Shown here one piece after another: positions 55,765-64,000 of a DNA stretch of 64,000 nt (positions are counted from its first letter, which is position 1; every line of letters starts with the position of its first letter). The stretch is from Zhongshania aquatica (GTDB taxonomy: Bacteria; Pseudomonadota; Gammaproteobacteria; Pseudomonadales; Spongiibacteraceae). Made by a program: the position numbers and the translations under genes. Below the pieces are notes generated by a model. It was not told the origin of the DNA, did no database searches, and saw nothing but the letters and a program-made list of their open reading frames with translations. The DNA lies in contig NZ_JANZNQ010000005.1 of NCBI RefSeq assembly GCF_027257955.1, forward strand, positions 186,001 to 250,000. Direction: 5' to 3'.

Positions 55765-56481
55765 ATGCACGGAATGCTTTCCATCATCTTACTTACCGCC
55801 GCAGCCGGGGCCTGCATTCCGCTTGGCGGATTTATAGCCCATAAAACACGAATACAGCAACACTGGTTAGACAAAGAATTTCGGCACACGATTATTGCCC
55901 TCGGTGCCGGAATATTACTTGGCGCCGTCGCCATCGTACTGGTGCCAGACGCGCTAGAGCATTTAGATCACTCACCGTGGGCCATTGCCCTCTTACTGAG
56001 CGGAGGTTTACTGTTTTACTGGCTTGAACGATATTTAGATATTCACCGCAGAAGCTCGCCGCAGCTGACCGGTATGTTATTGGACTATATACCAGAATCC
56101 TTAGCACTCGGCGGTATTGCCGCGAGTGGCGCGGATACTACCGTACTGCTTGCCGCGCTAATTGGTTTACAAAACTTACCCGAAGGCTTCAACAGCTTTA
56201 AAGAACTTCGTGATAGCGGCCGTTCACCAAATCAAATTTTACTCCTCATGCTTGCTCTCGTTCCGCTCGGCCCACTCGTCGGCTTAACTGGCTACACTGT
56301 TCTTGGCAGTCAACACGCAATCCTAGGCGGTATCATGCTGATAGCCAGTGGTGGTATTTTGTATCTCATTTTTCAAGATATTGCGCCGCAAATACCATTG
56401 CGAAAACATCGTAGCCCAGCTTTAGGTGCAGTTATCGGGTTTAGTATTGCGATGCTAGGTGCTGTTCTGAACCAATACTAG
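55765..56481 (+). CDS. ZIP-family-like membrane protein
   Basis: The 238-aa protein has about seven or eight membrane helices and the ZIP helix IV/V pattern, but the usual metal ligands are altered: DYIPESLALGG (D107, E111) stands for HSxPDGLALG, and LQNLPEGF (Q136, N137, E140) for HNIPEGF. It may move a different metal or be non-transporting. It follows the esterase gene by 15 bases. Confidence 0.85.
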   Translation: MHGMLSIILLTAAAGACIPLGGFIAHKTRIQQHWLDKEFRHTIIALGAGILLGAVAIVLVPDALEHLDHSPWAIALLLSGGLLFYWLERYLDIHRRSSPQLTGMLLDYIPESLALGGIAASGADTTVLLAALIGLQNLPEGFNSFKELRDSGRSPNQILLLMLALVPLGPLVGLTGYTVLGSQHAILGGIMLIASGGILYLIFQDIAPQIPLRKHRSPALGAVIGFSIAMLGAVLNQY

Positions 56482-56555
56482 CAACCATGTTCATACTCTC
56501 GTGCTCAGCATTACTGACACATCCTTAGACTAACTTTACTTATAGGATCTTATTT

Positions 56556-56714
56556 ATGCGATTTCTGCTGGTGATTACCATTTCATGGCTACTCGTCGCC
56601 TGTGGAAGCTCATCCTACGATCAATCACGAGAGTGGCGATTACAGGAATGTGAAAAAGTCCTCGACGACAATGACCGCGCCAACTGTAAATCCAACACAC
56701 CACGTTATAACTAG
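56556..56714 (+). CDS. Small lipoprotein
   Basis: The 52-aa ORF encodes a typical lipoprotein: a hydrophobic signal with lipobox LVAC (Cys16), then a short polar tail with two further Cys. It resembles short entericidin-like or YgdI-like lipoproteins in general form only; no family is claimed. It starts 74 bases after the ZIP-like gene. Confidence 0.65.
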   Translation: MRFLLVITISWLLVACGSSSYDQSREWRLQECEKVLDDNDRANCKSNTPRYN

Positions 56715-56868
56715 CACACTGATACAGTATAGCCTGGGGTGATAATCGGCATTCCTAGGAACAATGTTTACAGTGAACAAATAGTGCTAAGCTCCCGTCC
56801 AGCGTAAATACAATTTGACGAACAAAACTGGATACATTGCCATGTAGACCAGTTTGAAAGGAAGACTT

Positions 56869-58086
56869 ATGACACAGAGTAAATATGATATCGTGGTTTT
56901 TGGCGCCAGCAGCTTTGTTGGCGAAATCCTGTGTCAGTACTTGAGTAAAAATCGTGAAGAACCCGCGCTGCGCTGGGCGATTGCAGGCCGATCGAGCGCA
57001 AAACTCGAAGCCGTTAAAGCCAAGCTCGGCAACACCAATCTAGATATTATTATTGCTGACGCCTCTAATGAAGAGGCATTGAGAGCACTATGTGCGCAAA
57101 CACGGGTTGTGACGACCACCGTTGGTCCGTACGCATTATACGGCGAGTCTTTAGTGAAAATTTGTGCCGAAACCGGCACTGATTATTGTGATTTAACCGG
57201 TGAGGTTCAGTGGATTAGAAAAATGGTGGCGCGCTACGATGGGGCGGCTAAAGCCTCAGGCGCTCGCATTGTAAACTGCTGCGGTTTCGACTCCATCCCC
57301 TCTGACTTAGGTGTGTTTTATACGCAACAACAAAGCAAAGAACTGTTCGGGGAGCACTGCAACTCCGTTAGTATGCGTGTGAAGGCTGCCAAGGGCGGCC
57401 TATCTGGCGGCACCTTTGCCAGCCTAATGAACGTGATGAAAGAAGCGGCGAACGACCCCGCGCTCCGCAAAGAAATGGCAGATCCATATTCATTGTGCCT
57501 GGGCGAAACTAGCAAAGCCCGGCAAATCAATACCGGCTTAGCCCAATTTGATAAAACCTCTGGCAGCTGGACAGCCCCCTTCATTATGGCCGCCATCAAC
57601 ACCCGCATCGTGCAACGCTCAAATTCATTGCTAAAAGAAAGCTACGCAAAACCCTTCTTTTATGACGAGGCGATGATGGTGGGTAAAGGCTTTAGCGGCC
57701 GGCTACGTGCCGGCGCCGTCGGCGGCGGGCTTGCCGGATTTATGTTGGCAGCAAGCATTCGACCCGGCCGCTGGCTTCTCTCCCGCGTATTGCCATCACC
57801 CGGCGAAGGCCCAAGTCCTCAAGACCAAGAAAATGGCTTTTACGATTTACACTTTTACGGCAAAACAGCGTCAGGCAAAAAACTGCAATGCCGCGTGACG
57901 GGTGACCGTGACCCAGGATACGGCTCGACAGCGAAAATGCTGGGCCAGGCTAGTATCTGTCTCGCCCGCGACATCGATAAAAGCCAAGTAGCAGGTGGTT
58001 TACTTACCCCTGCGAGCTGCTTCGGCAATACATTAATCGAGCGCCTAAAGGCATACTCTGGCCTGACGTTTAGCGTTATTAAGTAA
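56869..58086 (+). CDS. Saccharopine dehydrogenase-like oxidoreductase (trans-acting enoyl reductase type)
   Basis: The 405-aa protein starts at the ATG at 56869 with AAGGAAG upstream. It has the N-terminal Rossmann motif VVFGASSFVGEILCQYL and the family segment CGFDSIPSDLGVF. Homologues include the Mycobacterium trans-acting enoyl reductase for phthiocerol lipids and uncharacterised reductases. The substrate here is unknown; no polyketide genes are nearby. Confidence 0.9.
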   Translation: MTQSKYDIVVFGASSFVGEILCQYLSKNREEPALRWAIAGRSSAKLEAVKAKLGNTNLDIIIADASNEEALRALCAQTRVVTTTVGPYALYGESLVKICAETGTDYCDLTGEVQWIRKMVARYDGAAKASGARIVNCCGFDSIPSDLGVFYTQQQSKELFGEHCNSVSMRVKAAKGGLSGGTFASLMNVMKEAANDPALRKEMADPYSLCLGETSKARQINTGLAQFDKTSGSWTAPFIMAAINTRIVQRSNSLLKESYAKPFFYDEAMMVGKGFSGRLRAGAVGGGLAGFMLAASIRPGRWLLSRVLPSPGEGPSPQDQENGFYDLHFYGKTASGKKLQCRVTGDRDPGYGSTAKMLGQASICLARDIDKSQVAGGLLTPASCFGNTLIERLKAYSGLTFSVIK

Positions 58087-58106
58087 ATTAGCGCTCTGTA
58101 AAAAAA

Positions 58107-58133
58107 CAAATAGCACAGTGATTGTGCTATTTG
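58107..58133. terminator. Strong hairpin after the reductase gene
   Basis: CAAATAGCACA-GTGAT-TGTGCTATTTG is a perfect 11-bp stem. The T-run lies on the minus-strand side (AAAAAAA precedes it on the plus strand), so it fits better as a minus-strand terminator, though it probably also ends the plus-strand gene. Confidence 0.65.
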
Positions 58134-58231
58134 TCGCAAATCTCCGGAAAGGACACTTAAGCTGTAAAAACCCGCACATCATATTTCCAATTACTATAAT
58201 AAGATCACTCTTTTGAAGAGGTGCGATTAGT

Positions 58232-58651
58232 ATGATTGTTGATCAATTGATGAGTACCACCCTTGTCAGCGTGAGCAGCGACGATTCCTTAGCGCTTGCC
58301 AGAGAAATTTTTAGCCATACCCACTTTCATCACTTGCTGATTATTGAGGAGGGGAAACTGGTAGGTGTGTTGTCTGATCGAGATTTATTTAAAGCCATCA
58401 GTCCAAATATTGGCACCGCCGCAGAAACACCGAAAGATGCGGCAACACTGCGCAAACACGTCCACCAAATCATGTCACGCAAACCCATTACCGTTTCAAG
58501 CGGCACGAGCTTACAAGAGGCAGTGCATCTCTTTAATACCAAACCCATATCCTGCCTACCGGTTGTTTCCGAAGACAATACGCCAATGGGTATTATTACG
58601 TGGCGCGATATTCTTAGGTTGGTTGAAGTACTGGGGCTAAAGGAAAACTGA
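58232..58651 (+). CDS. CBS-domain protein
   Basis: The 139-aa protein consists of two CBS domains (VDQLMSTTLVSVSSDDSLA; HLLIIEEGKLVGVLSDRDLF; QIMSRKPITVSSG; CLPVVSEDNTPMGIITWRD). It probably binds adenine nucleotides. It is similar in size and layout to the CBS protein at 54356. A GAGG precedes the start. Confidence 0.93.
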   Translation: MIVDQLMSTTLVSVSSDDSLALAREIFSHTHFHHLLIIEEGKLVGVLSDRDLFKAISPNIGTAAETPKDAATLRKHVHQIMSRKPITVSSGTSLQEAVHLFNTKPISCLPVVSEDNTPMGIITWRDILRLVEVLGLKEN

Positions 58652-58663
58652 TTTTGTCCCCAA

Positions 58664-59044
58664 TTAACCGAAGGTACCTAGATCCCGTTCGCTTACCCAA
58701 ATGAGAGCCTCGTCCCGCTGCAATGGAATAAAATGCTCAATTTCAATATTGGGGAATACTCGGGTTATCAGCGCCGTACCACGATTAAACCAACGCGCTT
58801 CTCCAGTAATGGCGGTACGCGAAAAGCGATTAATATACTTGGCCAAAAATCGCATTTCTTTTAACCAGCCACGAACGGTAAAGCCTTCAAAATGATCGAG
58901 CTCAATAAATATATTGAGACTGTCCTCGTCGATTAGTTTGCGCTCTACCTCATCCAAAATAACTTCAATATCATTATGATTAATCTTGCCAGAAACCCTA
59001 ACACCTACAACGTGGGGGAAAGGAAGGGCCAATAATTCCAGCAT
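58664..59044 (-). CDS. STAS/SpoIIAA-like protein
   Basis: The 126-aa protein has a good GGAGG before its ATG. The fold is STAS/SpoIIAA-like (HVVGVRVSGKINHNDIEVILDEV, ELDHFEGFTVRGW, FNRGTALITRVFPN), as in a family of lone proteins of about 120 aa with unknown role, perhaps lipid binding. It lies alone on this strand. Confidence 0.85.
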   Translation of the reverse strand: MLELLALPFPHVVGVRVSGKINHNDIEVILDEVERKLIDEDSLNIFIELDHFEGFTVRGWLKEMRFLAKYINRFSRTAITGEARWFNRGTALITRVFPNIEIEHFIPLQRDEALIWVSERDLGTFG

Positions 59045-59131
59045 GGAATTTCCTCCGCAAATGCTTTGTAAAAAGTATAGGCAAGTTCAGCGTATTTGCG
59101 TTCCCAACAAACAAGAAATAGGTATTATTCC

Positions 59132-59419
59132 TCAATGATCACTTCGATTTCGTCCGTCGCGGGGATCAATCAAAGACACTATGTGAATTTCATCCTCATG
59201 GGCAAGCGCCGCTTCACCAGGCCGTGGCTGATTGACGCGGGTAGTCGGCTCTTCAATTTTACCGGTGTCGTCGCGAATAGATTCTTTAAAACCACAGCGA
59301 ACGCATTCCCGTATTTGCTCCAGATCAGAAATGCGATACATGACAGTTTTATCCATCTCTGCGCATTTAGGACAAACCGCACCAGCAATGAAACGACGTT
59401 GGTTAAAAACGGTAGCCAC
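59132..59419 (-). CDS. YheV-like zinc-ribbon protein
   Basis: The 95-aa protein starts at a GTG two bases after the prlC stop. It has two CxxC pairs (CPKC and CVRC) forming a zinc ribbon, and an acidic C-terminal tail. E. coli yheV also follows prlC-type genes in some genomes. The function is unknown; translational coupling to prlC is likely. Confidence 0.88.
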   Translation of the reverse strand: MATVFNQRRFIAGAVCPKCAEMDKTVMYRISDLEQIRECVRCGFKESIRDDTGKIEEPTTRVNQPRPGEAALAHEDEIHIVSLIDPRDGRNRSDH

Positions 59420-59421
59420 GA

Positions 59422-61455
59422 TTATGCTCCCTTTGCGTCGGCGATGCCGGCGTGGCGCAACAGTGCGTCATTCGCCGGCGGCCGACCCCGGAAATTTTTA
59501 AACAATACGGCGGCATCCTCTGAACCGCCGCGTTCTAATATTTCCATACGGAATTTCTTACCAACGTCCACATTCATCACGCCCTCTTCTTCAAACAACG
59601 AAAACGCATCTGCCGACAATACTTCGGCCCATTTATAGCTGTAATAGCCCGCTGCATAGCCACCGGCGAAGATATGCGAAAAACTATTTTGAAAGCGATT
59701 AAATGCCGGCGGTTGAAACACCGACACCTTATTCCGTACCGCTGTCATCAAGGTATCTATGTCAGCTTCGCACTTAACGTCTGACTGCATATGCAATTTA
59801 AAATCAAAGAGAGAAAACTCTATTTGCCGCAGCATTTGCATACCAGACTGGAAATTCTTAGCGGCTAATAATTTATCTAGCATATCTGTAGGCAGTGGTT
59901 CGCCGGTTTTATAGTGGGCTGAAATATCTGGAATCACGGATTTTTCCCAACACCAGTTTTCTAAAAATTGGCTAGGCAGCTCTACCGCATCCCAAGCAAC
60001 ACCGCTAATACCTGCCACGCTTAAACAATCGATTTGGGTCAACATATGGTGTAGACCGTGACCAAACTCGTGGAACAAGGTCGTCACTTCATTATGAGTT
60101 AACAGAGAAGGGCGGTCACTGGTTGGCGGTGAGAAATTACACACCAAAAACGCCACGGGTTGCTGGATACCGCCACCATCTATCATGCGACGTCCGCGGG
60201 CATTGGCCATCCATGCACCACCGCGCTTGTTATTGCGGGCGTAAAGATCTAAATAGAAATGCGCAAGTACTTCTCCGTTACGCGATATGCGATAGCACTG
60301 TGCGTCCTTGTGCCAAAAATCCACGTCGCTAAGGGCACTGATCTCAATATCAAACAACTGCCCCGTAATTTTGAACAAACCACTGATAACTTTTTCAGCG
60401 GGAAAGTAAGGTCGCAATGCCTCCTGCGAAAGGGTAAATGACGCTTCTTTTAGCTTTTCACTAAAATACGTCACATCCCACGCTTGCAGCTCTGCCACAC
60501 CGTGCTCAGCGGCAAATGCTGATAATTCGGCAAACTCCTTAGTCGCTACCGGCTGACTGGCCTGCACAAGCTCTTCAAGAAAATCGGTGACCTGCGAGCA
60601 GGACTCCGCCATTTTGCTCGCCAGCGAATAAGCGGAATAATTATCGAAACCCAACAGCGCGGCCATTTCCTGACGAAGCTGTAAAATTTCAACCATGAGT
60701 GGGCCGTTATCCCACTTACCAGCCTGCGGGCCTTCCGACGATGCGCGGGTAACATAGGCCGTATAAACTTCCTCCCGCAATTCACGATTTTCGGCGTATT
60801 GCATAATAGGCAGGTAACTCGGAATATCTAAGCTCAACCGATAGCCTTCAAACCCCTTAGCACTCGCCGATTCGCGCAGATTATCGAGCACAGTAGGAGG
60901 AACGCCTTTTAATAACTCAGCGGAATCAATTAATTTTTCCCAGCCATCAGTGGCATCCAAGACATTATTTGAAAACGCAGTAGACAACTCACTCAAGCGC
61001 TGTTGAATTTCTGCAAAACGGCTCGCCTTATCACCATCGAGGGCAACACCAGACAAAACAAAATCTCGTAACATATTGCGGACTGCCTTTTGGCGAGGGC
61101 CGCTTAACCGCGCAAACTCATCGCTTTCAGCCAAGGCCTGAACTCGCTCATAAAGAGGCCGGTTTTGTCCCATTTCGCTGTTGTAAGCGGTCAGCATGGG
61201 CAAGCATTTGCTGTATGCTTCACGCCACGCATCACCACTTAGCACGCTGTGCACATGACTCATCGGTGCCCAAAAACGACCAATTTGATCATCTATTTCT
61301 TCGAGAGGCGCCATTAAATTCGTCCAATCAGGGCTGCGCTCATCAGCAATCGCTAAGGCCACTTGACGCTTAGATTCCGCCAACAGCAACTCACACTCTT
61401 TAGGCATGGCCTGCGGATCAAGCGTTGAAAACATCGGTAAACTGTTTGCTGTCAT
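59422..61455 (-). CDS. prlC: Oligopeptidase A (M3 metallopeptidase)
   Basis: The 677-aa protein has the zinc-binding HExxH (FHEFGHGLHHML) and the M3 family layout. It matches oligopeptidase A in length (680 in E. coli) and in the RGRRMIDGGG and CNFSPP segments. It degrades small peptides, including signal-peptide fragments. It is followed by yheV on the same strand. Confidence 0.96.
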   Translation of the reverse strand: MTANSLPMFSTLDPQAMPKECELLLAESKRQVALAIADERSPDWTNLMAPLEEIDDQIGRFWAPMSHVHSVLSGDAWREAYSKCLPMLTAYNSEMGQNRPLYERVQALAESDEFARLSGPRQKAVRNMLRDFVLSGVALDGDKASRFAEIQQRLSELSTAFSNNVLDATDGWEKLIDSAELLKGVPPTVLDNLRESASAKGFEGYRLSLDIPSYLPIMQYAENRELREEVYTAYVTRASSEGPQAGKWDNGPLMVEILQLRQEMAALLGFDNYSAYSLASKMAESCSQVTDFLEELVQASQPVATKEFAELSAFAAEHGVAELQAWDVTYFSEKLKEASFTLSQEALRPYFPAEKVISGLFKITGQLFDIEISALSDVDFWHKDAQCYRISRNGEVLAHFYLDLYARNNKRGGAWMANARGRRMIDGGGIQQPVAFLVCNFSPPTSDRPSLLTHNEVTTLFHEFGHGLHHMLTQIDCLSVAGISGVAWDAVELPSQFLENWCWEKSVIPDISAHYKTGEPLPTDMLDKLLAAKNFQSGMQMLRQIEFSLFDFKLHMQSDVKCEADIDTLMTAVRNKVSVFQPPAFNRFQNSFSHIFAGGYAAGYYSYKWAEVLSADAFSLFEEEGVMNVDVGKKFRMEILERGGSEDAAVLFKNFRGRPPANDALLRHAGIADAKGA

Positions 61456-61619
61456 AACGTGAAAGACCTTATAAACTTAAGAACGACAATTGGCCCAGTG
61501 TATCAAATCTACAAGCCGCCCGAAGCCTGTTACCATGCTTTTACACACAATCGCGCAAGAAATAAGCCCGACACTCCGAGCAAGGCGGTGCGTGTTTATT
61601 CCCGAACCGGAGGCCCGAA

Positions 61620-62177
61620 ATGAGCTACAAGCCACAGGATTTTATTAGGATTTTCGAAGACCACTGCCCAATGCTCGGCGAGCGCGTTTTTATCGACCCC
61701 AGCGCGGTCGTCATCGGCGATGTTAATATCGGCGACGATAGCTCTATTTGGCCAAATACGACCGTGCGCGGTGATATGCACTGCATTCGAATTGGTGCCC
61801 GTACAAGTATTCAGGACAATAGTGTTTTACACATTACCCACGCAGGCCCCTATAACCCCGATGGCTATCCACTCACCATCGGTGACGATGTCACCGTCGC
61901 GCACAGTGTCACACTGCACGGCTGTACCATCGGCAACCGTGTACTTATCGGCATGGGAAGCATTGTGATGGATGGCGCCATTATTGATGATGACGTTGTG
62001 GTAGGTGCCAATTCGCTCATCCCGCCCGGCAAACACCTGCCCAGCGGTTGGCTATACGTTGGCAGTCCCGCCAAGCCAATTCGACAGCTCAGCGAGGGCG
62101 AATATAAGTACTTCGGCTACAGCGCGGCCAACTACGCCAAACTAAAAGATCGACATATCGCCGCACTAAGCCTTTGA
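61620..62177 (+). CDS. Gamma-class carbonic anhydrase-like protein
   Basis: The 185-aa protein is a left-handed beta-helix of hexapeptide repeats (VFIDPSAVVIGDVNIGDD). The zinc ligands are H74 (LHITHAG), H95 and H100 (VAHSVTLHG). YrdA/CaiE-type proteins bind zinc, but activity as carbonic anhydrase varies. It is divergent from prlC, as in Pseudomonas. Confidence 0.93.
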   Translation: MSYKPQDFIRIFEDHCPMLGERVFIDPSAVVIGDVNIGDDSSIWPNTTVRGDMHCIRIGARTSIQDNSVLHITHAGPYNPDGYPLTIGDDVTVAHSVTLHGCTIGNRVLIGMGSIVMDGAIIDDDVVVGANSLIPPGKHLPSGWLYVGSPAKPIRQLSEGEYKYFGYSAANYAKLKDRHIAALSL

Positions 62178-62190
62178 CGTGGGTAAGGGA

Positions 62191-63159
62191 TTAAAAAACG
62201 CCGGCGTCGAACAGCAAATATGTGAGGTAGGCGACATATATTAATAGCAAGCCGCTGCCTTCAATTCGAGTAATTTTCCGCGCGCGACGCGGCCCACAGG
62301 CCACCAAAAAGAATATTCCCGTGAGCAAGAGCATAACGGGATAATCACGACTCATCACTTTTGGATCTAAGACGCTTGGGGAAATAACCCCTGGCAGTGC
62401 CATCACACCCAGCAAGTTAAACAAGTTCGAGCCCACCACATTGCCAATGGCAATATCGTGCTCGTTCTTTCGGGCAGCGGCAATCGACGCGGCTAACTCA
62501 GGCAGACTGGTGCCCACCGCAATCACTGTTAAGCCAATCACCAAGTCGCTAAGGCCAAAGAAATGAGCAATTTCAACTGCCGACCACACCAATACACGCG
62601 CGGAGGCCAACAGCAATAAAAAGCCAAAAAGCAACCAGCCCAAAGCGACCGGCAGAGACATATCACGGGGTATTTCTGCAGCGAACTCGGCTTCTATCGC
62701 ATCGCCCTTGCTATGCTTGGCCTCCCAAATTTGGCGAAGTACGACCAGTAAAAAACCGACCAGTAAAATGCTGCCATCCATCACACCCAAATGACCATCT
62801 AGCAATAAGAAGTAACCCACCAGCATCACTAAAATAAGTAGAGGGATTTCGCGAGTCACCAGCTTAGATTGCACATTAAGAGGGATGAGAAACGCGGTGA
62901 AACCCAAGATCAACGCGATATTAGTAATATTCGAACCCAAGGCATTACCGACGGCCAAGCCTGGCTGACCATCTACCGCGGAAATGGCTGATACCAACAT
63001 TTCCGGCGCTGAGGTGCCAATACCAACAACCAAAATACCAATGACCAAGGGCGAGACACCCAGTATTGACGCCGTCGCTGAAGCACCAATAACAAAACGG
63101 TCTGCACTCCACACAAGTAAAACCAAGCCCACAACCAGAGCAACAACGGTTAACAACAT
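62191..63159 (-). CDS. Calcium/sodium antiporter (CaCA family, YrbG-like)
   Basis: The 322-aa protein has about ten helices in two inverted halves, each with the alpha-repeat: GNALGSNITNIALILG in the first and GNVVGSNLFNLLGVMALPG in the second. CaCA proteins exchange Ca2+ for Na+ or H+. Its stop is 13 bases from the carbonic anhydrase stop on the other strand. Confidence 0.95.
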   Translation of the reverse strand: MLLTVVALVVGLVLLVWSADRFVIGASATASILGVSPLVIGILVVGIGTSAPEMLVSAISAVDGQPGLAVGNALGSNITNIALILGFTAFLIPLNVQSKLVTREIPLLILVMLVGYFLLLDGHLGVMDGSILLVGFLLVVLRQIWEAKHSKGDAIEAEFAAEIPRDMSLPVALGWLLFGFLLLLASARVLVWSAVEIAHFFGLSDLVIGLTVIAVGTSLPELAASIAAARKNEHDIAIGNVVGSNLFNLLGVMALPGVISPSVLDPKVMSRDYPVMLLLTGIFFLVACGPRRARKITRIEGSGLLLIYVAYLTYLLFDAGVF

Positions 63160-63189
63160 ACAATTTTTTCCAACAAGACCGCCGACAAA

Positions 63190-64000
63190 TTATGCCGACA
63201 AAGATTGACGAACGAGTTCTATAACCGGCTTAGTATCTGGACGCACGCCGCGCCAAATACAAAAAGACTCCGCCGCTTGCTCAACTAGCATACCCAAACC
63301 ATCAGACACTGCCCAGGCGGTTTCACCTGCCGCCCAACGCATAAAGGGCGTTGGATCTGCGCTGTACATCATATCGTAAGCACAGCCATCATTGCTTAAT
63401 ATATGATGCGGCAGCGGTGGTAAATCACCACTCATGCTCGCGCTAGTACCATTGATAATCAGATCGAACTGACCGCTTGCCAGCCCCTCATAACTGCAGC
63501 CAGCAACTTGCCCTAGGTCTTCAAATTGCTTAGCCAAACTCTGCGCTTTTGCTACCGTTCTATTCGCTATTAATACATGAGCCGGGCCTTGCTTAAGTAG
63601 CGGGCCAAGAATGCCACGTACCGCACCGCCCGCGCCCAAGACTAAAATCCGGCGACCACTAAGATCCCAGCCCAGATTATCGTGAATATCGCGCACCAAT
63701 CCAACGCCATCAGTATTGTCTCCGTAGACACCGCCATCGTCTTGCAGGGCGAGAGTATTTACCGCACCCGCACGCCGCGCGCGGCCACTGAGTTGGCCGG
63801 CAAATTCAAAGGCATCGAGCTTAAAAGGAACGGTGATATTTAAACCTTTACCACCGTGGCTAAAGAATTGACTAGCGGCCTCGGCAAAACGACCCAACTC
63901 AACTTTATGCGCACGATAGTGCAATTGTTGTCCCGTTTGCTCCGCAAACGCCGCGTGAATTTGCGGCGATTTACTGTGCTTAACTGGATTTCCGTACACC
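63190..64000 (-). CDS. aroE: Shikimate dehydrogenase (5' end cut by window)
   Basis: The visible 269 residues run from GNPVKHSKSP through NITVPFK (substrate binding), the cofactor motif VLGAGGAVRG and the NTDGVG loop to the C-terminus. The usual first residues before GNPVxHSKSP are missing, so the gene begins just beyond 64000; the GTG at 63999 encodes the Val that precedes GNPV and is not the start. AroE reduces 3-dehydroshikimate with NADPH in the aromatic pathway. Confidence 0.95.
   Translation of the reverse strand, partial: VYGNPVKHSKSPQIHAAFAEQTGQQLHYRAHKVELGRFAEAASQFFSHGGKGLNITVPFKLDAFEFAGQLSGRARRAGAVNTLALQDDGGVYGDNTDGVGLVRDIHDNLGWDLSGRRILVLGAGGAVRGILGPLLKQGPAHVLIANRTVAKAQSLAKQFEDLGQVAGCSYEGLASGQFDLIINGTSASMSGDLPPLPHHILSNDGCAYDMMYSADPTPFMRWAAGETAWAVSDGLGMLVEQAAESFCIWRGVRPDTKPVIELVRQSLSA

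Overview
The window is a dense chromosomal stretch of a gammaproteobacterium. Several blocks keep the gene order seen in Pseudomonas and related marine Pseudomonadales/Cellvibrionales: gmk-rpoZ-spoT-ridA with oxyR-recG, dsbA-cytochrome c4-cytochrome c5-engB-polA, znuA/zur-znuCB, coxBA-ctaG-coxC with SURF1-ctaA-ctaB-SCO, and prlC/gamma-carbonic anhydrase/aroE. The full haem-copper oxidase, two c5 and one c4 cytochromes and the photolyase point to an aerobic, light-exposed bacterium. I cannot name the species. No rRNA, tRNA, CRISPR array or transposase was seen.

Layout: 0-1 kb holds a HexR-like sugar regulator. 1.0-3.85 kb is an accessory patch whose first gene ends in a well-formed integron attC site, followed by an MscS channel, a small conserved protein and an RDD membrane protein; no integrase is present. 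3.9-6.0 kb is a molybdopterin oxidoreductase. 6.3-14.8 kb is a ten-gene same-strand run: a thermostable-haemolysin family protein, an adenylate-forming ligase, a haem-oxygenase-like (TenA/UndA-type) metalloenzyme, an SDR, a secreted repeat protein, a QseB/PmrA-type two-component pair, a cupredoxin, an FTR1 iron permease and an outer-membrane protein. A PmrA-like box sits in front of it. This is the strongest candidate for an undescribed system: lipid-like small-molecule chemistry joined to metal uptake and its own sensor.

14.8-24.1 kb is housekeeping (PilZ, recG, oxyR, quinone reductase, ridA, spoT, rpoZ, gmk). 24.3-30.4 kb carries a cytochrome c5 lipoprotein, a DUF523/DUF1722 protein with photolyase, and a three-gene retropepsin/7TM-transglutaminase-like/ATP-grasp operon. 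30.5-36.3 kb is dsbA, c4, c5, engB and polA, with a candidate sRNA between the convergent engB and polA, exactly where Spot 42 or ErsA lies in other gammaproteobacteria. 36.8-39.8 kb is the zinc uptake system with its Zur regulator and a visible Zur box. 39.9-48.6 kb is the cytochrome c oxidase and haem A assembly block.

49-58.7 kb is mixed accessory metabolism: MATE exporter, DinB-like protein, LysR with azoreductase and pirin, two CBS proteins, an esterase, a ZIP-like protein, a small lipoprotein and a saccharopine-dehydrogenase-like reductase. 58.7-64 kb returns to conserved genes (STAS, YheV, prlC, gamma-carbonic anhydrase, Na/Ca exchanger, aroE cut by the window end).
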